From Allacma fusca (Eukaryota > Arthropoda > Collembola > Symphypleona > Sminthuridae), in the NCBI GenBank assembly GCA_947179485.1, contig OX359245.1, forward strand, positions 30,367,067 through 30,431,066: a stretch of 64,000 nucleotides of DNA, given 5' to 3'. A program made the position numbers and the translations under genes. Shown piece by piece: positions 48,590 to 60,100 of the stretch (the first letter of the stretch is position 1; each line of letters opens with the position of its first letter). The notes beneath the pieces were generated by a model. The model was not told the origin of the DNA. It was given only the letters and a program-made list of their open reading frames with translations, and did no database searches.

Positions 48590-51500
48590 ATGGTCAAAAC
48601 GAGGTCATCAAAAATGTCCGAAGTGGAGCCGGAGAAGGCGGATGTTTCTGACGATACGCCGATGCCTGTCGGGGGAACTTCTGGAACGAGTTCAAGGACG
48701 AAAAACCCGGAGGACTTACTGATTGACCCGGACCCATTAGAAGGCGCACGTGGGGTTGTGAGAGCTTTCTTTGATTTTTATGGAGTTGTGAATCAGAACA
48801 TAAATTCTTTTAATAAATTCCTCAGCAGTTACATTGAAGACATTGTTTCCGAAGATCCGATTGTGAGTGAGTGTCATGCGACGGTAAGTTGGGGGGTGGG
48901 TTAAAGCCTGTATTTAATCCTCGGTAGTTGATAGGAGTTGTTGTAGTTTAGAAATCGATATTTTTACTAATTCGATGTTTTTTTTAACATTTGTTTTTTT
49001 TTTAAATTATAGGAACCATTTCCTATCCGTCATGAAATTCATTTTACAAACGTGTACATAAACCTTCCAAAAAGGGACGAAGGAGATGGTCTTGATCCGA
49101 AGAATATTACTCCGAACGACTGCCTCAACCGATCGTTGACTTACTCGGCTGAAATGTTTGGCAGGGGTCACATAATAAAATGTGAATATCAGAATCAGAC
49201 TTGGGTCGAAGTTCCATTTGATGATGGGGAATTGTTAAAAGGACAGAAGAGAGTCACTCGCAAAAGTACTTGCGAACCATTGCCTACGTACAAGAAGCCG
49301 TTTTTTGTCTTTCTTGGCCGTATCCCTGTGATGGTTCGATCTAACGTTTGTCACTTGAGTAATTTTAAGTCTGAACAGGATTACCATGCAAGGAGGGAGT
49401 GTGTTTTGGATCCGGGAGGTTATTTTATTATCAACGGGAAGGAAAGGGTCCTGGTTGCCCAGGAGAAGTTACCCGAGAATCGCCCGGTTGTGTATCAGGT
49501 TTTGAGACATCACAAGTTTGAGTTGGAGTGTGAGATTCTATGCAGTGTCAAGAATTCGTCAAGACCGGTCAGTGCGTTATGGGTCAGGCTTATGAAGGAG
49601 AACAAGGTTGATCTAAAGAAGGTCTTTTTGGAGGATACTTCCTCTTCTGAGGAAGACAGTCTGGACGAGGGAGAACTGTCAACGAAAAGTAGCCACTTGA
49701 AACAAAAACATATTAAAAAATCCTTGGATTCCACTTCGAAACAGTCATCTAATGCAAAATCTCGTAACTCAGCGATAATGGGTTGTAAAAGGGAAGCCAA
49801 GCCTTTCAAGAATTTACAGTGCGGGAAACAATTTGTGGTGGTAATCCCACGCTTGCATAAGCCCATCCCCTTAATACTGCTACTCCAGGCCTTGGGCTGC
49901 ACTTGTCCTGAAGAAGTGATAACCTTTGTAATGCAAGGAGATACGGATGAAGTTGTCAGGTCCAAAATCAATTCCTTAATTGATTATAGCTTGGACTTGT
50001 GGGAACATCAATTGAGTAGAACAGACGCTTTAGACAAAATTGGTTCTCTAGTCAATGGAGCCTCGCTGGAGTCAACGTTACAGGAACGAATTGATTTGGC
50101 ACGAGATGTTTTGAATGATTTTGTACTTCAAAATATAGGAGCTACTCCTGAAAGTGACTGGGAAAAAATTCGATTCATTTGCTATATGGTAAGGAAAGTT
50201 TGTGACGTGTATTTTGGCTTGAGGCCGCCGGACGAGAGGGACAACTTAATTAACAAACGATTCGAACTGGCAGGAACATTGTTCCTGCAACTTTTTAAAA
50301 GGTAAAGGCTTGTACGGATTAGACTTGCAAGTTTCTCACCAGTGCTAACGAATTTTTTTGTTTTACTTTTCAGACTTTGGAAGCAATTGTCATTCGATGT
50401 GCAGCGTAGCATCAAACGCCGGTTAGACATGGGCGTGGGTTATGACATAAAGGATATTATCAAACCCTCCATAATCACCAAAGGGTTTATGTTTTCTGTG
50501 GCTACGGGAAACTGGGCTGAGCGAAAGGGGGCAAGTGTTTCTGCCGGAGTCTCTCAGGTAAACACTAAATTGATTAAAAATGTGTTTTTTGCTATCAATA
50601 ATTAATCGAAACAGAGGAACTCCATCAGTTTTTCTAAACTGCCCTCAGTAATGTTCCAAAATTGGTAGTGTGAACAACCATAAAGAACATTTTGGCGAAA
50701 TATTTTTGTCCTTACCCCGGAGGGATCGGTATGGTAGCGGTTGAGCGGTTTTGCCCCAAGATTGTGCCCATATATACCATCCGATTTTCCTCAAAGTTCA
50801 GAATATAGTATACGTCATTGTACAGGGACGTTTTAAAGCACGAAAGTCCATGACCAATGGTATGACCTCCACAGGTCAATATGGCACTTCCTATGCTGAC
50901 TATAGTTAAACCATTTTAACCTGTGGAGGCCACATCATGGGTCATGGGCTTCCGTGTTTAAAAACCTCCTTGTACAAACATTTATTTCACTCTGACCAAA
51001 TTTGAGCAAAATCGGGTAGAAAATACGGTCATAATCTTGGGGCAACTCCAACACACCTGTTACCGACCCCTCTGGGGTAAGGACAAAAATAATCTGCCAG
51101 ACTGTTCCTTATAGTTGTATGCATCTATCCAATCATTTTTAGCCAATTCGGAAACATTTCTGACGGCAGTTCAGAAAAGCTGATGGAGTTCTTCCTCAAC
51201 AATTAATTGTTACTAGGAACTCAATCGTTGCTCCTACGTTTCATCCTTATCGCATCTACGGCGAGTTACTACTCCATCGAAACTTCATCGAAATGTGACT
51301 GCTCGTCAGTTGAATTTAACAAATTGGGGAATGATCTGTCCTAATGAAACCCCGGAGGGTGAGCCTGTGGGTTTAGTTCAGAACTTCGCACTGTCGGCTT
51401 GTATTTCAGTGGGATGTTCAGAGGAACCAGTTCTGAACTTTTTAAAAGATCACGGTCTCATTTTGCTAATGAATTGTACTTCAGAGAATATGAAAGGGTA

Positions 51501-54500
51501 ATTCTTAAACATTTAAATTGGTGATATGTATTTAATTATGGTAGATATTAATTGTTGATAATGCGATAAGATTTATTCATTGTTGCTGTCGTGGTTATTT
51601 TCTTACCCTAAGCACTGGTACGGGATTCCAGTGAGATCTCGACAGAGGGTCTCCTACCTATACTTTCCTCAATCGCAGTGATCATCATTACTGTTTTCAC
51701 ACTTCAAAGCGTTCAGGATCCCCGATCCCCCCTGAGATCTTGCTTATTTTGGGGTATGCTTATTTTATTTACTTTTGTATAATCTTATTTTTGTTAATTG
51801 TATAGCAGTAGCAAAGTCTTCATAAACGGTAAATGGATGGGGGTCCATCCTACCCCAAAAATCATCGTCCATCAACTTCGAAACCTACGAAGAGTGGGGA
51901 AACTCAACCCGGAGATTTCCATCGCAATATTACCGTTCAGTAATGTTCGATCAGAAGTCCATGTACAGACGGACGCTGGGAGGATCTACAGGCCCCTTCT
52001 TATTGTGGAGGATAAGAAGCTAAAGCTTACTCAAGATATTTTAGAAAAACTTAGCAACAAGAAGTATAGGTGATTTGTTTTTACTTTTAGTGTAAAAAGT
52101 CTTTCGAATGTATGTTCTTTCATTGTACTGGTACAATAATTTTTGGTAGTATTGGATATACAATTAATTGCGACGTCGTCTGAATTTTTTGAAATTGTTT
52201 ATTCAGCTGGAAGAACCTACTTGACGAGGGAATTATTGAACAATTGGACACAGCTGAAATCTCTAACTGCTACATTGCCATGTGGGAAAGTCTTCTGAAA
52301 AGTCAACCTCAGAATGATTTCACTCATTGTGAAATTCATCCTTCTATGATTCTCGGCCTCAGTGCATCCACGATTCCTTTTGCAAATCATAATCAAGCTC
52401 CGAGGAATACTTACCAGGTATTTTCTGTTTATTTATTTCCAGATATGTAGGATGAGCTCTCATTACATTCTGAAATAAATATTTAAAATCATCAAGTTGA
52501 ATATTTATGATAAAAAAAGTTAAAGAAATTGAATAAATAAATGCTACGTCATTTCATGTTAAGTCAATGTGCATAGCGAACACAATAATTTTTATTGTAT
52601 TACAGAGTGGAATGGCCAAGCAAGCTGTGGGACTGTACGCGACTAACTTTCAGCAACGGTGTGATCTTCTAGCTCACATTATGCACTATCCCCAGAAACC
52701 GTTGACAACAACTTTCGGAGCCGAAATGTGCAACCTCTGGAAATTACCTGCGGGGCAAGAATGCATTGTGGCCATTCTTTCAAACGGCGGCTACAATCAA
52801 GAGGACTCCATCATTGTTAACCAATCATCCATCGAAAGGGGCCTTCTTCGATCGTCCGTCTACCATGCTTATGTTGACATTGAAAACCTTATTTCTGCCA
52901 AAAGGGAACAGGTAAATAAAAATGTGTGAAAATTGATTCAACTTTAATACAATATAGAATACAAAGCAATATCTTATGAAAGTTTTGCTGAAATGAGAAT
53001 GTAGTTTTGCATTTAAATTAATTGTGTATGTGTGTAAATAAGTAATTCGAAATTGAAAAATTGAGTTTTAGCAAATAATTTCGCAAATATTTGTTGGCAA
53101 AAATGGTCTTCCATTTCAATAATAATTATTTTTTCTGAGTACAGGATGAGGCTTTCGAACGGCCGGGGAAGCTCGACGTGAGGGTTTTGAAAGTTGACAA
53201 CTATAGTCACTTGGAAGATGATGGTTTACCGGCTGTAGGGACTAGAATCAACGAACGTGAAGTGGTCATCGGTGAACTATTTTCAGAATTATTACCTTCG
53301 TTTAAGTGGACTAACAATAGAATGGACCGATAAATGAATTTAAAGGATATTTGATTTAAACCATAGGCAAAACTTCCAACAATCGCGGTGTCAAAAAGGA
53401 TGTCTCTGTCATTGCCAAGCTGAATACCCATGCTGTGGTAACCCAAGCTCTTGTGACGACTAATGAAGACGGTCAGCGGACGCATAAAGTAGTGCTACAA
53501 GAAACGAGATGTCCGAAAATTGGCGATAAGTTCGCTTCCAGACACGGGCAGAAGGGGGTTATTGGCATGATTTATTCTCAAGAGGTTAATTGATTATAGC
53601 AAAACGAAATCTTAATAGTAAAGATGCTATTCATTGCATCGCAGCCTAAAGTTTTTTAATTTTATGAATTACAAAACTAGTAACGTTTCTTGTGGTAATT
53701 TTTAATTCCCTTATTCTAGAACATGCCTTTTGCTAAAAATGGGATCGTCCCTGATGTAATTCTCAACCCGCATGCAATCCCGTCACGGATGACAATCGGA
53801 CATCTAGTAGAAGCACTAGCAGCGAAAGCAATATGTTTGTCACCGGACATAGCCAAGAAAAAAATTGATGGAACAGCTTTTAATCAACCGATTACCGGGG
53901 AAACCTTCTCGGAGTTCTTGTCTAACAAAGGGTACCACAAACACGGAGAGGAAGTTCTATATGATGGAGCAACTGGAATCAAGCTAAATGCAACTGTGTT
54001 CATGGGAGTTAATTTTTATCAGCGTCTAAAACACATGGTTGATGACAAGTTAAACATTAGGAACAGAGGTGCGGTTACTCAATTGGAAGGGCAGCCGAAA
54101 AGAGGTTTGACAAGGTAGAGTACCTATTTAATTTACACAAACTTGCTTTAAATTCTTCCTGATCTTTTGCTAAATCTAGATGTATGAATTGTATTTTTTG
54201 TGTTTGAAGAAGTGTATTTATGTTTTTGGTGTTTTACATTTAGGGAAGGAGCCCAAAGGTTCGGCGAGATGGAACGGGATTGCACTATTTCACATGGCGC
54301 TGCGGCTTTTTTGCATGAAAGGCTCTTCACCGTGAGTAAATTAAAAAATTAATATAGTTTTAATAACGATACTATATTATTCCAAACACGTATTTCAAGT
54401 TTAGGCGAAGTACAAGTTCTTGTGCAATTTGTACATATAAATGGATATTGTCAAGCGTATGTAATTACATGGTTGTAAAGAACTAATTACTTGTAACGTA

Positions 54501-55147
54501 AACAATAATTATACCCGCCTTTGGCACTAAACCACTTTATTATGCTCGTTACGATATTTGACTATTACTTTTTGTTTACGTTTAAGTTTTTGTCTTAATT
54601 TAATTTGTAATGTAAATGTACGTAGTAGATTAAATTTCAAGTTCTTTTGCTGGTGACTCAATTTTATTTTCACGCAGGTTTCTGATGCTGCCTATTATAA
54701 AATTTGTAACACATGCGGAAATTTGGTCAGCCTCAATCCTTTCGTAAACCAAGGCCTCAACCAAAGTGCTGTCTATAGTTGCAGACTTTGTGACCAGAAA
54801 GGAATGCCATCGGATGATGTATGTATTTTGTTTGTAAATACTGCCTAAACGAATTATTTCTAACAATAATGACAAATCTAGCCAAAATTATTAAAACAAC
54901 TAGTGTACAGGGTGTTTCTAATAAAATGTGTAGCAAATTCGAATTTTGTTAGGATTATATGCATATAAATGTGCCAAATTCTCTGAGTTCTTAATTGGAT
55001 CTTTTTATGACTTTCCAGCTCAGTACAATAGCACTACCGAAAGCAGCGAAACTTCTCTACCAGGAACTCATATCCATGAATATTCGACCGCGCTTCAAAA
55101 CTATTACTTCCGATTGGAGAGGAAAGTCTACTGTGACGACGAAATGA
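48590..55147 (+). CDS. Divergent RNA polymerase II second-largest subunit (RPB2-like)
   Basis: Thirteen exons: 48590-48883, 49013-50301, 50374-50557, 51217-51497, 51806-52069, 52207-52417, 52606-52911, 53145-53271, 53367-53584, 53720-54114, 54244-54331, 54678-54818, 55019-55147. All junctions agree in phase: 1,308 residues (human RPB2 has 1,174). It has the RPB2 layout: protrusion ([20 protein letters not shown]), [10 protein letters not shown] (Pol II type), lobe, fork, [15 protein letters not shown], active-site [11 protein letters not shown] (near 903-913), [28 protein letters not shown], and the C-terminal zinc site (CNTC...CRLC). The acidic metal-binding pair and both Lys are intact. It differs by an acidic N-terminus, a Ser/Lys-rich insert of about 70 residues in the lobe (about 300-370), and GLTREGA in place of the near-universal GRSRxGG. 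Pol II RPB2 is normally extremely conserved, so this looks like a paralogue. It presumably acts in the nucleus as catalytic half of a polymerase. Confidence 0.9.
50614..51197. mobile_element. Foldback (long inverted repeat) element in an intron
   Basis: GAGGAACTCCATCAG at 50614 is mirrored by CTGATGGAGTTCTTCCTC ending 51197, and most of the 580 bp between forms two inverted arms with some indels. Shared blocks include TTTTTGTCCTTACCCC and, near the centre, CCTCCACAGGT. No transposase frame and no clear target duplication. It fills most of intron 3 of the RPB2-like gene. Confidence 0.8.
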
Positions 55148-56202
55148 ACGGTGACGTCGAAATTATCCGGTCAAGCTAGGTCACTTGGATTCAACAAAGC
55201 TTGCATAACTATTATTTACGATACTACATGTTTACCACATATTTACGATGTTATCATTTATTTGTTTATATTTGAGTAACTATTTTTTTCGAACTTTTTA
55301 TTGATCTTATATTTATATATGAGTGAATTTTATTATCGCAGCCCCTCATGCTTGTAACAGCCAATAAACACAAAACATTCATTCAAAAATTAAAATAACT
55401 AGAAATCCGGAGCCAGAAACTATTTTTTTTAGTTTTTAGTCTTTTTAGCTTCAATTAACTCTTTACTTTGATTTTTAATTAGTCGTTCAGTACACTCAAT
55501 TACCTCTGTATTTTTGTTTACAATAAATTTGAAGATGATGGATCATGTTTTTTAAAGCACAATTTTATTTTACTTTCAAAGATATCAAAATTGCGTACAT
55601 TGCATGTTTACATGTGTAAAAAGTAATTATTGCAACTGCTCTATTTACAATTGCTTTGAGTTAAGTATGGGATGTTACAATAGCAAAATGTAATTATCCT
55701 AAAATTAGTAATAATTACTTTTAACTGCTATTTCATTAAGTAGTTAACCGCAAAGTAACCTTGGACCTTACGTTTTTCTATTATTCTACGTATATGTTTC
55801 CGATTTGGAGAGTAGTACTAATGTATTTAAAATGATATTCTAGAAACTGTCTAATAGAAATATTTTATCTCTAGTCCGTATGAATAACTAATAAATCGGG
55901 TTATACCTAACTAAATATAAGTGAAAATGCCGAGGAGTCAGTTGTCTCTGAAGTTCAATATTAATTGACAATTAACTATTATTTAGGAAAGATCTAGTTA
56001 TTTATATACTCATTGGGATTAAGAGAAGTTTTAATAACTGAGAACTAAATATTTTATTTAAATCTCATCTAATGACAATTTAGCTGTCTAAACAGTTTCA
56101 AGTAATAGTAAAAATGACTATTATTATATTCTAGCAATTATCTTCTAATTCAACAAGGAATAATAATTATTACAGAATCGTATTTAACTATAAGTCTGAT
56201 CC
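55148..56202. other. Intergenic between two convergent genes
   Basis: 3' flanks of the RPB2-like gene and of the leucine-rich gene. A+T rich; no gene or repeat supported. Confidence 0.4.
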
Positions 56203-57114
56203 CTAAAGTCCGAACATTTGATAAATCCCTTTAAAAGTGGAGACTTCTCGGTACAAGTTGACCTTGAAATCCTCCAGTCGTAATTCCGCCGGCTCTCCCA
56301 CTTCCGGACTCCCAGCCCTCTTCAATTTCGGAGACAGTTGTGCCAACTCCCCCAAATCCCTCAATAGTTGACTTACATTCGTGAAATCAAGCCTCTCAGA
56401 CACACTCACACTCCCCACCAGAAGTCTCTGCTCATTCCTCAAAAAACCTTGGAGTAAGGGTTGGATTGGAAAGTCCCAGATCTCCTCCACATTCGGCATC
56501 ATTCTAAAAATGACCCCTGTCAATAGTTCCGTCAGCTCGGAATGCTCCCCAAAGATGATCTTCTTCACGTTCCGGAGCTTCGTCCCAGAGTCAGTCTCCT
56601 TAAGAAAGGCTTCCTTGTCCACGACCCCACTCTGGTCCACCCGTAACTGACGGAGGTCAACTTCCTCTAAATTCTCCATAGTCTGGGTCAGAATACTCAC
56701 AAAAGTTGTCAGTTCCAAAGGAAAGTTCAGCGCACAAATGTACGTGAAGGTTTTGACTTGCTTCCCAAATCGAGTTAAGAACTGGAGGAGATAAGGGTTC
56801 TTCAAATCCGAGCCTCCGGAGAAGTCAATAAAAAGCGGGTTTTGACTCAAGAAGGACTTGACTAATTCCAGCATCTCTTCCGGCTTCACATAGGAAATTG
56901 CAAATCGGGGTTTGGACAGTTGGTCATATCCGTCGGGGAACTTCACCAGGATTTTATTTTCCGAGAGGTCCCAATGAACCTCGAGATGGTGTCCAGTGAG
57001 GTCAAGTCTTCCACCACGGGCGGAGGGAATACTACTATCTTCGGATTCCGTAGAGCCATTGGAAGAGTCGTAGTCTTCGCTGCTTCCGGTCCCTTCCAAA
57101 CTTTCTATTTCCAT
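56203..57114 (-). CDS. Leucine-rich-repeat-like protein, 303 residues, family not recognised
   Basis: The frame starts MEIESLEGTGSS at 57114; a splice acceptor (TTCTTGCAG) lies a few bases upstream, so an untranslated first exon is likely. The first 35 residues are acidic and Ser-rich. The rest has spaced Leu/Ile/Val strands (LTTFVSILTQTMENLEEVDLRQLRV, LRNVKKIIFGEHSELTELL, MMPNVEEIWDFPI) with a rhythm like divergent leucine-rich repeats of F-box/LRR proteins, but no F-box is visible. No signal peptide or membrane segment, so it is probably intracellular and an adaptor. The function is unknown. Confidence 0.7.
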   Translation of the reverse strand: MEIESLEGTGSSEDYDSSNGSTESEDSSIPSARGGRLDLTGHHLEVHWDLSENKILVKFPDGYDQLSKPRFAISYVKPEEMLELVKSFLSQNPLFIDFSGGSDLKNPYLLQFLTRFGKQVKTFTYICALNFPLELTTFVSILTQTMENLEEVDLRQLRVDQSGVVDKEAFLKETDSGTKLRNVKKIIFGEHSELTELLTGVIFRMMPNVEEIWDFPIQPLLQGFLRNEQRLLVGSVSVSERLDFTNVSQLLRDLGELAQLSPKLKRAGSPEVGEPAELRLEDFKVNLYREVSTFKGIYQMFGL

Positions 57115-59134
57115 ATTCCTGCAAGAATAATTCAATCAAAGGTCAAAGGTCATAAATATATGAAGCATGCTAAAAATTCAGGAAATACTTATATACTAGC
57201 ACAAAAATTCAAGAAATGATTCAGCCCTGTGATCTATTATATTTTAAATAATTTAGTTCACATTAATTGTACTGCAAATAATTAAAATACTCTCGGTGGG
57301 TACTACCACTACACAATTTTTTTAAATCCTTAATTATTATTATTATTTCTGAAAATATTTTTTTTACCTCCTGCAATAATTACCAGATATTTTCAATTGA
57401 GTGGAAACAGCGTCTATGCCTTATTCCGAGTGAATCATCCACGTCACTATGTAAAATATATTTTATTTATTATGGTTATAATTTTCGGTTATTAATTCCA
57501 GTCGGACCAATAGAAAAATCAAAAAAACCAACGTCAGCAGTTATCACATTTGTGTGCTATAAAAAAGTAGGCAATTCATTACCAGACATCTGACACAGCC
57601 GCACTCTCTGCGGTCTGCGGCAATTGCGGCAATAAATTTAAAAATTCAATAAAATTGTATTTCCCGAGACTTGACATGACATGACCTCAAAGCCATAGAT
57701 GACGCTCTCAGCTATTTTGTGAAATTCCATGTACTTTCTATTTCTACATTCCACTGACTTACAATAAGCACACTGGTCACTGGTCCAGAAATATAAATTT
57801 GGGGGCAACGTGATACTGCTTTATTTTTTTGGTGCACACTGCATGGAACTGTCGTCTAATTCAGCATTCATTGATCATACAGTAATTTATTAAACTAAAA
57901 CCGTTCAGCGCACAAAAGCCTGAACTCGAGATTAGAGCAATTACAAAAAAAAGATCTCTTACAATTTAAACTTCTACAAAATTTTTGGTTTGTAAAAATT
58001 GTAAACGGCAGGGAGTGCGGAAAGTATAATTCGAGTATCACCGTGCCCCAAAAATGTAGAACCTCGTTGGGGGTACAAATGGTCAGTTTCAATTAGTAGT
58101 TGTAAGTGTAGAAAAATAGATTAATGAGGAAAAGAATAAAATATGAGTTTTGATACTTGATACAATACGTAAAAATCGGGTTTAGAAAATGAATCGGAAT
58201 CGGAATTCAGGATGGAATCAAAAAGTGGATTTAAATTAAAAAGACACTTTTGAAAGCTATATTTTTGAGGGGTAACACAATTGAAGAATACTACAAGAAC
58301 ATTTTATACCCAGGGAATCTTCATTTTAGAGACTCCATGAACTTAGTGCACGTGGGAGGGGTGACTTCATTTCACTTTTTCAGTAAATGTTTCCAGAATC
58401 AGCTTTTTGAGTATTGCGAGAAAAAAAATCCTACATAAAATCCGAAGGAAATACATGTTGGTACTTCATTGGGTTGTTTACTACCCATATTGTAACTCTG
58501 CTGGTGTGCTAAAAAAAATCGGTAATATTGGTTGTAGGTATGAAAGAAAGTGTACTGATCGATGCTATGACTAATGACATCAAGGTAATTTGCATGACTT
58601 ACAAAAGCACAAAGCAAATATTGTTACGACTGGTATGAGCACTTCTGCTTCTTAACCGCCAGACTTGCGTGAGGAAAAGTGCATTAATGTGAGTCCCTCA
58701 AGTTCAACGATATTTGGGACGACCGGAACTCCATTAGCGTTTCCAACTTGTAACGGAGAAGGTATCCTTGCTATGTAAATAGCTAATCTGCCTTAGTGAT
58801 TCTAAGGCAGATGCTTTAAATATTTAAATGTAAGACATTCTCCAGTCTTCCTCTTACATGTATTCTGAGGACAGCCTCAGTGCAATCTGGAGCTGCGAGA
58901 AGGAAGGAACTCTCTACCATACCAAAGTAGCGTCCTGATCCTAATTAATAAACTCTACTTGTTATTAGTTGGAAACTCTGGTTGGCGTTCCCGTATTATT
59001 GGCATTCACCTCGCTTTGTCTCACTCATCAGCAACTCACATTATTGTTTTATATTTCTTAAATACATTCTTATTTACTACTTATGGGCTGGCATTATAGG
59101 AAGATATGTGGCTTTAGCTTGGCTTTATAATAAT
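57115..59134. other. Intergenic, no gene supported
   Basis: A+T-rich sequence with only short, non-homologous frames. No transposon ends found. Confidence 0.4.
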
Positions 59135-59309
59135 CAGGGGTGGATTTACGGGGTGGCCCACCCTGGCCCGGCCAGGGTAAAAAATTTAGGGCCAGGGTAA
59201 AAACAAATTTGACTAAGGCCCTCAGATTGCAGATATCATGTGTTAAGGCCCACAAATCCATTTTGAGGGTTAGGGCCAGGGTAAAAATTATTTTATTAAT
59301 CCACCACTG
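59135..59309. mobile_element. hAT-like miniature transposon (175 bp)
   Basis: Ends are CAGGGGTGGATT and AATCCACCACTG, inverted repeats of 12 bases with one mismatch. They are flanked by a perfect 8-bp target duplication ATAATAAT (59127-59134 and 59310-59317). Terminal CAG and 8-bp duplications are hallmarks of hAT elements. There is no coding capacity, so it is non-autonomous. Because the duplication is a simple A/T sequence, it alone would be weak evidence. Confidence 0.8.
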
Positions 59310-60100
59310 ATAATAATTATTGTTATACGACTTTACAGCAGTCCGCACAACATTCCATAGTAAAGCCTCACTTCTTCTACAAACTGTGGAGAGAAATTGT
59401 ATTTCACAATCTCAGAATCTCATCCAAGATCCTTGACAGAATTCAAGATTCAAGACTCATGAGAAGTCCATCCAATAGCACGGTTCGGATGCCGGGCATC
59501 GTACGAAGTTCGGACGAAAATAATTGTTAGATTAGGATTCTATTTCAAGTATAACTTATGTTAGTCAATTCCTTTCATTAGAATAAAAGTTATATTTTAA
59601 CCTTTACAATCTACCCACTTTATCCTATCTCAAGTATCTACTTCCAACACATGGTAATCTACGACTATTAACTCGACTTGGGTTACTTTACCCAAGGTAA
59701 GATAAATGTAGCAATGTGACCCTTCGCGTATCAAAGTATGGTCGGTCATTATTCTATAATTCAGAATTAGTAAGTCAGCGTATCTGTTGTGTTTTAATAC
59801 CCAGAGAATGCATCTTTGTTTCTAAAGGCCAACTGGTTATGGACTACATACATAGCTGCTACAAGAACAACTGTATCAGGAGGATCTGATAGTTGATGGG
59901 GACATTGGCGGACTTGAAAGCACCTTTGTATTATTGTAAATTTAAATCATAGAATGTTTCTAGTTCTATTCCTGCAGCTACCGATTAAATCTCCTGGTAT
60001 ACGTTGGGTTGATAGGGAATTTTCTGTGGCCACATGGAAAGCATACTGGTGAATTTTAAGTAGGAAATATTGAAGACAAAAATAGTTGGGATCTCTGGAT
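59310..60100. other. Intergenic, no gene supported
   Basis: Nothing recognisable apart from the target duplication copies of the flanking transposons. Confidence 0.35.

Noticed and set aside
48590-55147. Transfer of the RPB2-like gene from a large DNA virus
   Set aside because: Considered because of the divergence, but the [10 protein letters not shown]-type Pol II features, 12 introns and overall layout fit a duplicated host RPB2; only a phylogeny could revive it.
48590-55147. RPC2 or RPA2 (Pol III or Pol I) identity
   Set aside because: Motifs after the protrusion and around GYNQEDS match the Pol II type, not the GYDIEDA type of Pol III.
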